This document shows positions 9,514 to 20,808 of a DNA stretch of 22,117 nucleotides, in pieces. A program made the translations under genes and the position numbers. The notes below the pieces were generated by a model. It did no database searches. It saw nothing but the letters and a program-made list of their open reading frames with translations, and was not told the origin of the DNA. The stretch's first letter is position 1. The number at the start of each line of letters is the position of its first letter. The DNA is from Pelargonium cotyledonis (Eukaryota; Streptophyta; Magnoliopsida; Geraniales; Geraniaceae): assembly GCA_036897625.1 (NCBI GenBank), contig JAYMTA010001053.1, positions 1 through 22,117 on the forward strand, written 5' to 3'.

Positions 9514-12500
9514 CAATATGTCAGTTTTCTTGTTTGTTTTAATTGAAGATAGTGTTGGTATAGATTAGTCTTTTGAGTGACAAAAGATTCTCACTTTTCT
9601 TTTCGAATGCTAAAACAGTTGAACTGTAATCTATATCTTATTTGAAATCCTTCTGGAACTTATAGAAGATTCAGTTATGAGATACATAAACTGATGACGT
9701 TCATTGAAAAAATACATGAACTTGATTACATCTTAGCTACCATTTTTAAATTCTGTCTACAGAAATCAAATTGTGAGGAGGCTTTGGAACTCTTGAAAAT
9801 GTCTCTGGACTGTTGCAAAAAGTTTCCTTTACCACTGATCCTGTTTTATGATGAACTGACTGCAATGCTAGAATATAGAACTCTCCAGCCAGCAGTTATG
9901 GAATGGTGAGTTTCAACCACCTGAAACCGTTATTATTAAGCTTTCCACCAAGGATGATCCCAATGGAAAATTTTAGTTGTAATCAGGAATAATGCGTGTA
10001 TATGCTAGGATTGGCAAACATGTGGGAGAATTTGAATCTACGTTCCTATCTGACCTTGAAGGAGGGCAGCTGAATGTTAAGGACACATACTGTGGTTTAG
10101 AAGGTGAATTTATTGATATGATTTGTTTTCCTGCATTTTTATGTCTTTGATTCTACTACAGAAATCAAGTTAGGCTACAATCAACTGTGTCTACAACTAT
10201 TTGCAGGGGAACTATGGATGAACTTGGACGGCAATATATCTCCTATTTGTCTGAACATATTACACTTGGCTTCCTCGTCACTGCAGTAATGTTACTTGCC
10301 CATGCTCATTCTTATTGAACTGCCTGTATAAACTTTTGTTAGGTGTTTACAACGACTAAAGTTGAAATTTTGTTGTGTACAGGACAACTTCTTTGCAAAT
10401 TCTTCCAGCTAAATTTCTTTTACTATCTGCTGTAAGTGCATAATCCTGTGGATAATGAAAATTCTCAATTAATGGAACTAATACTTAGTTTTTGTCGATT
10501 GTAAGATTGAGAGATTGACAAATCAAGGATCTCTTGGAGGAATTGATGCTCTGCTTGGCTGCCCTGTACACCTTCCTTCCGCTAAGGTGAGATTGAGTAC
10601 AATGCATTTTCTAAATCCTATAATTTGCTCTTGTACTTCAATGTGACACTCATATTTAGGTTATTCTCCTCTGATTTCTGCTCAGATTGGTATCTGAGGT
10701 TAATTCCTTATATTTGCAGCTTATTATATCATCCAATAATGGGGAGGGGTCTTCTATTAAGACTTTCATGTCATCTAATTTTCATCAAAATTATTTTATG
10801 CCCAGAAGAATTGAATGTATATATGTGTATAATTCATATGTTTAATTGAGTTTCTTTTGTTGCTTAAATCTTCAGTACAATTCTACATAACTTCAGGGAA
10901 ACATTGCCTTTCTGCATACACATGCCACGTACAAACATTGCTTTTTGATGTTTAATTGTTATTTTTTTAAACTCTGTAATTGTTTAGCCTGTCAAGACTG
11001 CTTGACATAATTTGTGTGCTGACATGCGTTTTGGCTGTAATGACAGTACTTTAGCAGAGCTGCCTGGCAGTCACTAACAGGGAAGCAAAAGCAAGTTGTG
11101 TGCTTCTCACTCTATTATGCAGTTAACTGGATGCGGGAACTAGTAAGCAATGAAATTTTAAGTTCATCACTTTAGTAGCTATTTATCTAAGAACTGTTTC
11201 ATACGAATGTGTTTGTAATGCTTTTGCTGCTGCATGTAGCTTAATGCTTTTTCAACACAAGTTACTGGAAGATTTGAATGCACAAGTCAGGCCACAAAGC
11301 AGGATATAACTGCTAAGCTATTGAAGCGTTTGAGGAACCTTGTGTATGTTTTCTTATTCTTTTCAATTCCTTGACTGTATGTACACATTATATATTCAAC
11401 CTTTAATATATAAGTACCGTGGTATCCTCTATATAATTTACTGGGAAGTGCTAAAACTTTTGGTGGGCTATATGATGGTATCCTCTCTATAAGATAATGA
11501 GAAGGGCTGAAACTTTTGATGGGCTTTACAAGGCCTGGAGGCCCTGGACTACTTGGTCAATCCTGTTGAACACTCTGTTTCAATGATGAAAACGGTGCTC
11601 AAGCCTGAATTGGTCTTGCAAATGAGCCTTATAACTGATCAATAATTGTATTTTTTTTTCCATGTTAATATCATTGGGCATTTTGTAGTGCATAGTCTAA
11701 GAATATTTTTGAATTCGTATTTTGTCCCTAGCTACTGATGGAAAGTATTTAAAATGCAGACTTTTGGAAAGCTTATTAAATGATTCTCTCAGAATGTACC
11801 CTCTATCTTTACCTCTTGTTCATTTTCATGTGGACCATTGTGGATCTTCAGTCTTAAACCCAACTAACAAATTTGGGCACGAGGTAAATAAAATTGGGCA
11901 GAAGAAAACAAGTAGCAGTACTAACACAAATGGAAAGAGCATACGTAAAAAGAATTCAAAGACACCAGAGAATTCAGATTCAAACTGTAAACTCCAGCAG
12001 CCCACAATAATAGATGCATTGAGAAAAGTAGGAGCTGTGACAAGCCAGGAACAGCCAAATGAGGGATCTTCTTTATCTGCTCAGGAAAGGGCATCTGAGT
12101 CAGCAGATCAACATAGCTGTAATGCTACTGAGGTAGAGAGTATAGAAGTTTCTGCTATTGCCAAAGCTCTGGAAACACAGAGATTCAAATTCAGGCCTCT
12201 TCTGGTTCAATGTATGGTCCTCGTGAGACATACAGAGGTGTGTAATCTTATTCATAATATTCATAATACCAAGAAAAGTATAATCCTTTTTAAGTAGCTT
12301 TTCTAATGTGATTGCTTCTTACATCTGCAAATTATCATCACTAGTATCATATGAGTATGTAAATATAATCTAAAAATCTTTTTCCTTAATATTTATGCAC
12401 AAGTAAAATTAATTGTGCCATACAGTTCATTTGTTAAATGTTAATTACCGAGACATTTATCCGGACTTTTCTTTTTCCCTTGTTCTGTGCCTAGGATCCT

Positions 12501-15500
12501 AAATGGTCAGATTTTATGGGATTTGGTTTCCCTGCTGTTATTTGAATAAACGAGTTGCTCTTATTTTATGGTGTTTCCTTCGCCAAAGAAATTAAATCAT
12601 ATTTACGATCTTGCAATATTTTTTTCACTCTGATATACTGACATAATGTAGCTGTGCATTATCTAACTTTTCACTTAAATCATGTTCCATTATCCATCTA
12701 CTTACTCCATCTTGCAAATGCTCCTTTGTATATGTGGTGTTTTGGTATAATTTGTGGCCTTCCTATTGAACTAGGAATATCCCTACAAGACTGAATTGGT
12801 GAAGTGTTGTATTTGTTTCAGTTGCTATTAATACAAAGCATGAATGTTGTCATAATTAGTGAAAACATATAGTTCTGTGACTTTTAGTTTCCAACATATG
12901 TTTTTTGAGTTTTTCTTGACTGTGTTCAGTTTATTTGTTTCAGTTGCTATTAATACAAAGCATGAATGTTTCTTTTGAATGCAGAATCAGGATTCATGTT
13001 GCTCTGATCCAGCAGCTGAGGTAACCTATTGATTTCATGCACATTGTGGCTAATGATTGTTTTATCTAAGTAGTTGAATGAATTATTAAATTTGCAAAAC
13101 TTGTTATTTCATGTGCTAGTTACCCCTACATCTATACCTTCTGCGTGATCTTCACTACAAGTTGGATTACTTCACTGCTGGCAGACAACTGTTTGGAAGA
13201 AACTCTAGTACACCAATTGGTTTCTGCCAGATGACAATGGATGAACTCCTCAGCAAAATTCGACCTATTCTACCAAGTCTCAATAAACACTTTAATAGCG
13301 CTGTTTGTATCCTTGAAAATTGTAAGCTAAATAGCTAATAGTATCAAATGTGGTTGGATGAAACAGTTCCTAGTTTTATGTACTTGTAATAATATGATAG
13401 ATATTTTGTAGGTGCTGAAACTTGTCAAAAACATTGGAAAGCTCAATCTGCTTCTGCTGGAAATCCAGATATTCATAATGTTGTGCTTTCAACTTCGTCA
13501 GTTTCCACTTCGGTCATTAAAGAAATACTTCAATGTTTTAGTAAGGTTGGTTCTCTCTTTCCCTTGACCTGCTTTATTTCATTTTTAGTCAACAGTTTCA
13601 TTCTCTAAAAGGTGTGCTAGTTAACCCTACATCTGCTAGAAATCCAGATATTCCTATGTAGGTGAATGAACAACTTCGTTATCCAAATGCTAAAATAGAT
13701 ATGCTGTTTCCTGTCTCCAGATGCTTAACCTGCCTGATCTTCAGAGAGACAAATCAGCTCTCACAAATTTGCTAGAAGCCTTCCAGCCCAGTAATATGCC
13801 AGATAGTATTTTTTCAGGCATACAACCTTGCCCAATGCCTGGGACCATAGAATATTTATATTGTGGTGCTTATGCATTTGTAGAAGGAGTTTTGGACAAA
13901 GGTATTATACCTCTTGTATCTTAGTTGTGCATCATGATGCTCACATGATTGGTCTACAACAGTATGGTTTCTAGTGTTATTGTAACCACATCTGCTCCTT
14001 GCAGCTTGTTCATTTTCCTTTGTTCTGGCTACCGAATCTCTTCTTGCCTTGGAATCAGTTTTAGTGTCAGTCCAAAAATTCCTTGATATGTTGCGGAAGG
14101 GAAAAGGTAAAAACATACACTCTGGATATGTTCAGGGGTTCCTTCCTACTTTGCAGAGCAGACTTGGAACTTCTGCTCAGAAGCTGTTAAGGCACAACTG
14201 GGATAGCAAGAATCTTGAAAACGGTTGGAAGAGCAAAGTAAGACATTTTGCCTCGTAATGTTAACTCTTGTTTTCTTTAATGGAGCACTGTAGAACATTT
14301 CAGATAGCATTTAACTTTCTGATATATGCAGGGAGAAACAGTGCAAAAGATGTTACGCATATACTTGCAAAATAATGAGTCCACTCCTGATTTGCTGGAG
14401 GATTTTGCAGGCTCTATTTTGCCACAGGTGCACAAATTTGTTTTTTTTTTTTTGCAAGAGGCCGATATTATTTATACAAATAAATTATACCTTTACAGTC
14501 AACCAAAGAGGAGAATCATCCAATAATCCTTATAATCTATTATAGTGAAATGTTCTTTTTGTTCTGAAATTCTTGCCTTCATCTCTTAAAATATGCATAA
14601 CACTTGTAAAAAAAATTCCTTTTCGTTAGGTTTTTCTATGTACATCTATGGAAGATGATCATCATGGATTTCTGACTCTTTGTTCTGCCACATTTATTGC
14701 ATGGTACCGTGTACTGGTAAGGCATCTTTCTCTATCCTGTTTTCCTGTACCACATATAATTATATTATTTTCAAATGAGATGTTTACATAAGTTAGTTTT
14801 ATGTGCAGCATGAAGAGAACCTTTCTATTCTTAACAAATTGGTGAGCAAGCTATATATTCATATGTTGCATCTTTTGGTGATGATTATGGATGAGCTTTA
14901 TATTCATATGTTGTATCTTTGTCAATAAATACACAAAAATCTTTTATTTGTGATGTGGATAGGTTAAGGAAGTTGTTCTCTTGGAGAAAAATAGAACCGG
15001 TGCTCAACTTGAAAGTGTTGAAAAGCTTCTTCACAAACTTAAGCAATCTGTGAATGTGGTGGTGTCATTGGTTAATATGTGCAGGATTCATGACAAGGTA
15101 ACCAAGCAGAACAGAGTTCTACAAAACAATTTAATTAATTGCCCTTGTTTTTGCTTTGGTTTATGTTTTTATTTTCTGGAGCCTGTTTCAGCAAGAATGT
15201 TGACATGTTTTTAAATATGTTACAGATAACTGTGCATGGTATGGCTGTCAAGTATGGTGGGAAGTTTGTCGAATCGTTCATAAAAGGTATGTGTGTAAAA
15301 CTAAGTTCTCGACACTTTCAGCTTGTAATGTAACTGTATATGTTGGAGGAACTGAATTTACATGTTATCCAGTTTTCGACTTCTTAGAAGCTCACTTTGA
15401 AACGCACAATGAGCTCATAATCAAACTGGTAAGATAAGATGCTCTGAGTTTTGTTGCGTTAGCTGTTTGTAAACATCCTGTAAACTGTAGGTAGTTAAGT

Positions 15501-16106
15501 TCATGTGCTCTCTGATGGATTAGGTGACTGAGCTTCAGAAGGCCACAAGAACTGTACAGACCCTATGTTCTGAAGCGAAGGTGAGTCCAGCTTTTCGAAA
15601 CCTATTTCTAGCTATTAAAAAACTCTCATTAATATCATTTGATTTGATTTTCAAAGGGATTGAAGCAAACGGTTATCACCAGTAAAATTCCTGCCACAAA
15701 GAGATCCATGGAGCGCTTCTTGTTCCGTGTCAAGGCTCTTCTCCATACAACATCAAATGGATCAAATTTCTGGATGGGTATGTGATATATTATCTACCAT
15801 TTCCCAAAAACAGTGTCCCGTGTTTTTGTTTTATTTCTTAAAAATGCAATAATGTTTCTGATATCCATATATTAGCTGCCTCAACAATTATTTTCCAATT
15901 GTTGTACCATGATTTTTGGCACATAATAACAAACTTGGTTTCCTGTTTTGGCAGGCAATCTAAAACATAAAGACTTGGCAGGACAGGTGGTGAGCTCCCA
16001 GGCTTATTTAGAGGATCAGAATGACGAGGGCGATGAAAATCCAGTTGAAGCTCCTGATGAGGATCAACCCGTTAGTGATGGTGGAGAGGGCGAAGAAACA
16101 GAATGA
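5976..16106 (+). CDS. FANCD2: FANCD2, Fanconi anaemia group D2 homologue
   Basis: FANCD2 pairs with FANCI; monoubiquitination clamps the pair on DNA to direct interstrand-crosslink repair, and in Arabidopsis FANCD2 also promotes meiotic crossovers. The 31 coding exons I read, all GT-AG and in frame: 5976-6352, 6836-7286, 7760-8014, 8078-8290, 8387-8518, 8613-8742, 8817-8863, 8952-9053, 9232-9339, 9763-9905, 10009-10103, 10207-10285, 10383-10431, 10506-10586, 11047-11142, 11240-11343, 11760-12237, 12985-13020, 13120-13306, 13412-13545, 13721-13901, 14005-14237, 14332-14427, 14630-14716, 14809-14841, 14963-15097, 15226-15286, 15373-15428, 15524-15580, 15657-15777, 15955-16106. They total 4509 nt, 1502 residues; human FANCD2 is about 1450. 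Strong family blocks include NVRRIISQIRQQLKF, GALVTHVGSG, AVKYGGKFVESF and GNLKHKDLAGQVVSSQ. KYKK (576-579) aligns with the animal ubiquitination site, with Lys578 as best candidate. A basic patch lies at 864-888, and the acidic tail ends GEGEETE. The start is the first ATG in the exon 1 frame. No break is seen. Confidence 0.95.
9467..9513. repeat. Poly(A) plus GAAAA repeats in FANCD2 intron 9
   Basis: Thirty A residues are followed by several GAAAA units. It could be a simple repeat or a retroposon tail; the DNA just upstream shows no SINE I can identify. Confidence 0.8.
11421..11526. repeat. Imperfect 56-bp tandem repeat in FANCD2 intron 16
   Basis: GGTATCCTCT opens units at 11421 and 11477, each followed by a GAAG.GCT.AAACTTTTG.TGGGCT block. 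Diverged duplication within the intron, with no coding role. Confidence 0.65.
12811..12970. repeat. 38-bp exact direct repeat in FANCD2 intron 17
   Basis: The same 38 bases, starting ATTTGTTTCAGTTGCTATTA and ending GCATGAATGTT, occur at 12811-12848 and 12933-12970. The second copy ends 14 nt before exon 18 (12985), so it covers the region where the branch point would lie. The first copy is 122 bp upstream and also contains a TTTCAG. Confidence 0.9.
13613..13685 (+). repeat. Mosaic partial copy of exon 19/20 sequence in intron 20
   Basis: GTGCTAGTTAACCCTACATCT (13613-13633) matches the exon 19 acceptor and first codons (13113-13133) at 20 of 21 bases. It runs directly into TCTGCTAGAAATCCAGATATTC, which matches exon 20 (around 13454-13475) at 21 of 22. 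A further CAACTTCGT follows, also present in exon 20. It is not needed for the reading frame of FANCD2. Confidence 0.7.
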
Positions 16107-16973
16107 AAACGACTAAAACCAAAACAAGTGTTTTAAGTTGCAGCCACTCTTCAGGTATTTTCAGTTTGTCTGTCTTGTGTTGGTTTGGGCATCATTTTGA
16201 TCTTCCTTGATCCAAAACATTTTACTATCTACCAATTGGTTCATTTTCTGTAAAGATCTATCTTCTATGCAGGCTTAGCTTCACACTCGATTTTCTCTGT
16301 AATGATCTGTCATATCTTCTATGGAGGCTAAGCAGCTTAGACACTGTGAAACGAACCCAGGCTTAGCTGCTTAGACATTGTGAAATGAACCCAAGATAAA
16401 GCAAATTCTGAAGTTCAACCGCCCTCGCATAATTTTATTTTATCCAACTAAAAAGTGATCGAAGACAACATAGCACTACAAAGAGTTGTTTTTTAAGTAC
16501 TATTTGCATTGCAACTCTGAAATGTCATGGACTTCACACATGGAAGTATTTTTCGTAGAGCTGCTTGGGTAATTGGGTTTGGCTCTATTTTATCAGTATC
16601 AATTGTAAATGGAAACTTCTGTATGCTATAACCTCTACCAACACTTCAAAAATGCTGCTATAGCTATTGTATATGATATAGAAATGATGTATGTTATAAC
16701 CTCTGGCAACACTTCACATATGATAAACTACTTTGTTATAAATTCAAAATCCATACTTTACAATATTATTTTGTTCAACTTGTTTAAGGATAGAATTATT
16801 TAGAGCCTAGTTTGTATAAAATTTTGTAACACCTATGGCTGATTTTTTATATCAAAAGAAGAAGCATAAAAACAAAACCGCTACTTTCCCATTTTGAATC
16901 ACAGTGCACCAAGCCTGACATACTGATCAGGTAAGTTTCCCATTTACAACTGTGACAGTGAGCAGAAACTAAT
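16107..16973. other. Intergenic between two convergent genes; two short duplications
   Basis: Holds the FANCD2 3' UTR and that of the GRF gene. Two local duplications are visible: adjacent 34-bp units at 16326-16359 and 16360-16393 (both carrying GCTTAGACA.TGTGAAA.GAACCCA), and 30-bp units at 16621-16650 and 16689-16718 (TATAACCTCT..CAACACTTCA). No gene lies between. Confidence 0.6.
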
Positions 16974-19414
16974 CTATTGTGGGCAGTCCCTTGCCCAGTG
17001 CCCAGCATTACCACATTTATAACATGTGCCTGCTGCAGAAGATTTCCCTCCGGAGCCAGAAGAATCGGATGGAGTGGGGCAATCCCTTGCCCAGTGCCCG
17101 TCCTTGCCACACTTAAAGCAAGAAGAACCAGTTTTTACCGGGTTGATTCTATTGCTCGGGTCACTAGCATTGTTAACAAACTTAGGTGCACTGGATGGAG
17201 CGCCAGCTGCTACAGTTTTGTCATTGCACCACTTGAAGAAACCACAAGAACTTCCCTATACACCAAAGAAAACAGCAAGTAATTACATGCACTACCAAAG
17301 ATTTAAAAAGTGAGTAGATCAAGAAAGCCTTACTTCCATTCCATTTTCTAGTGTAACAGCATGATTAAGATGCTGGAAAACTAAAAAATGTCTTACCTTA
17401 TACAGTAAGCCATCTTAGACTACTAGCTACACGTAAGGATGAAAATATAAGAGGTAGCATTTGGATGAAATTTCTTGAAATGATAACGAGTGGCATTCCC
17501 ATGCAAAAGTCACCCTCACGATAAAAAAAAGAGAGCATTAGGTAGCATTTGGATTATAACTTTTGTTGAAGAATGAGAATGAAATCCTTATTCTTCAGGT
17601 TTCAATTATGACTTCTCGGTCATGAGAATGACTTTAGATTCTTGATTCTCATTTTCATTTAAATTTTAAAAATTCAAACGCTACCTATATTCTAACATGA
17701 TGAATGAGAATCTCATTACCATTCTCTTTCTTGATTCTCATCCTTGAACAAAAATTCTAATCAAAACACTTCCTTATTTTCAATTTTTCATTTAACTTTC
17801 TTCTCTTAAGTTTTATCTTTGAAATAAATGATGTATCAACTTTTGAACTGTTGATAAGGAGGCAAGGTGCTCATACATTATAGGTTATAACCCAGGAACA
17901 TAAATACTAAGGGCGACAACTAGAGAATCCATATTGCAAGATCAATGAGTGGAATAGTAAATCTTAGACTGCTCAGACAATGCATAAATATTTTATGTAC
18001 AACCATACCTGGTTTGCAGGACATCGATAGAATTGCTCTCCGATATTTTTCCCTGTTTTGGCTGTTAAAACTAGGCAAGAACCAGCACCACATGGACATG
18101 GAAGATCTGGGAATGAAGAAGCTGGTGCATAACTTTGTGTCCTACTAGTCATGCTATTATTACTAGAAGGATTGTCGCACCACTCAAAGAAACCACAGCC
18201 CCCATTTTCCTGCACAAAACTTAAAAGTTCTAAGGACTAAGCAGTAATGAGCAATTTGTATACCTAAACAAAGAACCAAAGGAGATCCTTGTGATCTCCA
18301 AAAGATAAAGTGATTAGGATTGACTGAACAATGCATAAGCAATCTAATCAGTATACATAGAGCAGAACAATGCATGTTGCTCTTCATATCAAGCCTTTTG
18401 TGGTGAGATTTAGTCACCCAAACCAAACAGAGAACATAAAAGCGCGATATGGCTTGAAACATGAGAGTGGATGCCAAAAATGTCAAATATCATTGTGGTC
18501 CGTACTCTACATTTACAACAACAATTCATTTGATTACTTACAGTGCTGAATTTGTCTACTTATTTCTCTAATTGCCACTTTCTTGTCAACCAAACAGAAT
18601 ATTAGTCCAAGTAGACAGGGAATTGTCCATATAAATTAGGAACCTCTCTTGAGAGACTATACATTCCATTAGTTATGCCTAATGCTTAACTCAAATTCTT
18701 AAATAATGATAATAGTAAGTGAGAAAAATATCCATATCATTTCTACAACTGCAATGAACAGAAATTAAATTCCACCAGTAATAATGTATTTTCTTAGCAG
18801 CCAAACAGGATATGGATCGAACAGGAAAAGCAGCTAGGGTACAAATATAGATCATATACCTCTCTATTAAGGCATTTGTAAAACTTCCGGCCGCGATTTC
18901 TCTCTGTATTAGCGGTGAGCACCAGGCAAGCGCCCAATCCACAAGGACATGGCTTCTCAGGAACCGAATCCTCAGATCCTCCCACGGAGACCGCTCCGCA
19001 ATCGCGAGCCCAGTGACCGGTTTTTCCGCACTTGAAGCACGAATCGGCGCCACCGCCTCCTCCGCTTCCGCCACCACCAGCAGGGCCGTCGGATCTCCCA
19101 CCAAGACTACTGCTGTATGCGCCTTTCTGCTGGTGTTGTTGCCAGAGAAGGCTCTTGCTTCCTTTCAGAGCGGCGGTGTACATGCCTTCGGCCGTATCAT
19201 CGGCGCTTGTCTTCCGGCGCTTCCCGGAGAGAGCGTCCGCTTCGGCGACGGCGACCTGAAAAAGAAACTCTTCGTCTTCGAGATCGACGAACGGATCTTC
19301 GGCTCTGTGCTTCATATCTGGAGCTCGCTGTAATGCTCGAAACTCGGATGTGTCTTGAAAACTTCCCGCCGATTCCTTTTGCTTCAGTTGATCTAAATAT
19401 AGTTGCCACGTCAT
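16974..19414 (-). CDS. GRF zinc-finger / CCHC zinc-knuckle protein
   Basis: Three exons on the minus strand, 19414-18860, 18209-18009 and 17255-16974, both introns GT-AG in phase 0, giving 345 residues. Zinc modules in order: CCHC knuckle CFKCGKTGHWARDC (126-139); GRF finger (156-197; CPCG, GRKFYKC, CGFFEWCD), split by intron 1; second GRF finger (223-263; CPCG, EQFYRC, CGFFKWCND), split by intron 2; CCHC knuckles at 298-311 and 330-343, ending two residues before the stop. A glycine-rich linker precedes the first knuckle and KRRK near residue 65 could be a nuclear signal. GRF fingers bind single-stranded DNA in several repair enzymes, and the same mixture occurs at the C-terminus of plant DNA topoisomerase III alpha. 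No catalytic domain is present. An ATG 18 codons upstream (19468) is in frame, but TGGGCT promoter-like motifs overlap it, so 19414 is preferred. Exact function unknown. Confidence 0.85.
17541..17685. mobile_element. MITE-like element in GRF gene intron 2
   Basis: The left end GGTAGCATTTGGATT (17541-17555) is mirrored by AATTCAAACGCTACC (17671-17685), matching at 13 of 15 bases. TA flanks both ends. Inside are GAATGAGAATG-type strings. A further copy of the left end without an obvious partner lies at 17453-17466. The TIR style and TA/TTA flank suggest a Tourist/PIF-Harbinger or related MITE; the class is inference. Confidence 0.6.
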
Positions 19415-19425
19415 GCCTGAAATTA

Positions 19426-19473
19426 TGGGCTGAAGTTGCTCCAGTATTGGGCAAAAGCCCAACAACATGGGCT
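19426..19473 (-). promoter_or_regulatory. Three Site II (TGGGCT) motifs upstream of the GRF gene
   Basis: TGGGCT occurs on the plus strand at 19426-19431 and 19468-19473, and on the minus strand at 19456-19461 (plus AGCCCA). Site II elements TGGGCC/T are bound by TCP factors in promoters of plant proliferation genes. Their cluster just upstream of 19414 supports that ATG as the real start. Confidence 0.5.
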
Positions 19474-19590
19474 TAAATTGAAAATATAATTGTTTTCATT
19501 TATGTTTGTATAACCTCTCGTAAAAAGCCCTTACCTAGTTACAAGTAGATAGATGTGGAGGTTTGAAAAAATGGAATTAATTAATTTTGA

Positions 19591-19965
19591 TGGGAATGGG
19601 AATGGGAATGATTCCAATTCCCATTCTCATTCCTTCCACTCTCATTACCATTTCCATTTCCACGAGACGTTATTTGGATCAATTAAAGTGTGGGAATGAG
19701 AATCATTTTTTTTTCAATTGTTATTATTTGATTAACAAAAATATGAATTTTTAAAGTTTATATTGTAAAATAAAAAAGTGAAAACATGGGAATGGGAATC
19801 CCATTCCATTCAACGTTGGTGGAAATCAAATTACTTAAGGGTAAGGGAATGAGAATAGGAATGGGAATAGGAATCGGAATGGATGTGTTCTAATCCAAAT
19901 ACCATCAATAAGAATCTCATTCTCATTCTCATTCCCAAACCCAAAATACTAATCCAAATACTACC
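19591..19965. mobile_element. Nested MITE-like DNA rich in GGGAATGAGAATG
   Basis: Full of direct and inverted GGGAATGGGAATG / CATTCTCATTCC strings that can fold into hairpins. The right end AATCCAAATACTACC (19951-19965) is the reverse complement of the 17541 TIR at 14 of 15 bases and is followed by TAA. An internal inverted pair (TTATTTGGATC near 19670; TAATCCAAATACCA near 19891) suggests a second, nested element. The left boundary is not clear. Confidence 0.6.
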
Positions 19966-20040
19966 TAACTATATATCATACTCTTTTCTAATCATTTTCA
20001 ACTGAAGATGCATATTTTAATTCAAACCATCAATGAAAGG

Positions 20041-20340
20041 TTGTACTTTTAGCTGCAGTGATTACCTGCGATTAGAAACTGCCAAAGTTTTGCCTATTAG
20101 TTGCGATTATGAACTGCAATAGTGTGTCCATTTGGACTTTTAACTACGGTTATTAGCTGCGATTATTAATTGCAATAAATGTAAGATTAATTTCATTCCT
20201 AACTACAACTTAAAAACTAAACAGGCGTTCGCAAAACTTGTACCTTTGTGTTTAATAAACCATTTTATACTATTTTTATTTGTTCACGATTTAAAAAATT
20301 TGGGGCCCAAATATAAATTTTGGCACAGGGCCCCCAAAAT
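20041..20340 (-). repeat. Interspersed repeat, copy B
   Basis: Inverted, diverged copy of 4261-4575, with the same block order on the minus strand, including GTGCCAAAATTTATATTTGGG and GCAGCTAAAAGT. No coding capacity seen. Confidence 0.7.
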
Positions 20341-20808
20341 CCTTTAAACGACTCTGAAACCGATCATACATAGAATTATAAGCCGTAGCTAGCTAACAAA
20401 TGAGCTAAACTACGTTCGCGAATCAATTACCAAAGAAGAAAGCCGCTTTCTATAAATTAGAAGCTAATCAAATACAATAATTCATAATCATATCATAAAT
20501 ACTAGGCATCTCGGACCTTAACTTAAGATCCGAAATTACACATTTGACATCGATCTCCCTTTTATTACTGCAACCCACCAACCCAAGTCCTTGATCCAAG
20601 ATAACGCTTCTCTAACAACCGAGCCACCCCATCTAGCCACCGCCCATCACTGTCCCGAAGGACTCAACCCACATGATCTTTCTCTATTTGGGATCTTTAA
20701 TATATTAAGTACCTTTGTGATAAGTAAAAAAAAACTTACATTGATATGAAAGAAAAAAAAAATGCTGAGCTGCAGAATAATAAAATAGTCATGGCTTTGC
20801 TCTGCCAT
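20341..20808. other. Intergenic, 3' side of the UGT
   Basis: No gene or classified repeat recognised. Contains the presumed 3' UTR of the minus-strand UGT and short A-runs near 20727 and 20751. Confidence 0.4.

Noticed and set aside
14101..14112. Possible exon end at GTAAAA within FANCD2 exon 22
   Set aside because: Reading through keeps a conserved frame to the GTAAGA donor at 14238, which joins in phase to exon 23.
19013..19476. Plus-strand open frames opposite GRF exon 1
   Set aside because: They arise from the GC-rich complement of the GRF coding exon; low-complexity proline and arginine runs mirror the glycine-rich linker.
17541..19965. A single 2.4-kb transposon carrying GRF exons 1 and 2
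   Set aside because: The terminal match is good, but exons 1-3 form one continuous gene spliced across the left end, and each end has a nearer partner or belongs to a nested element.
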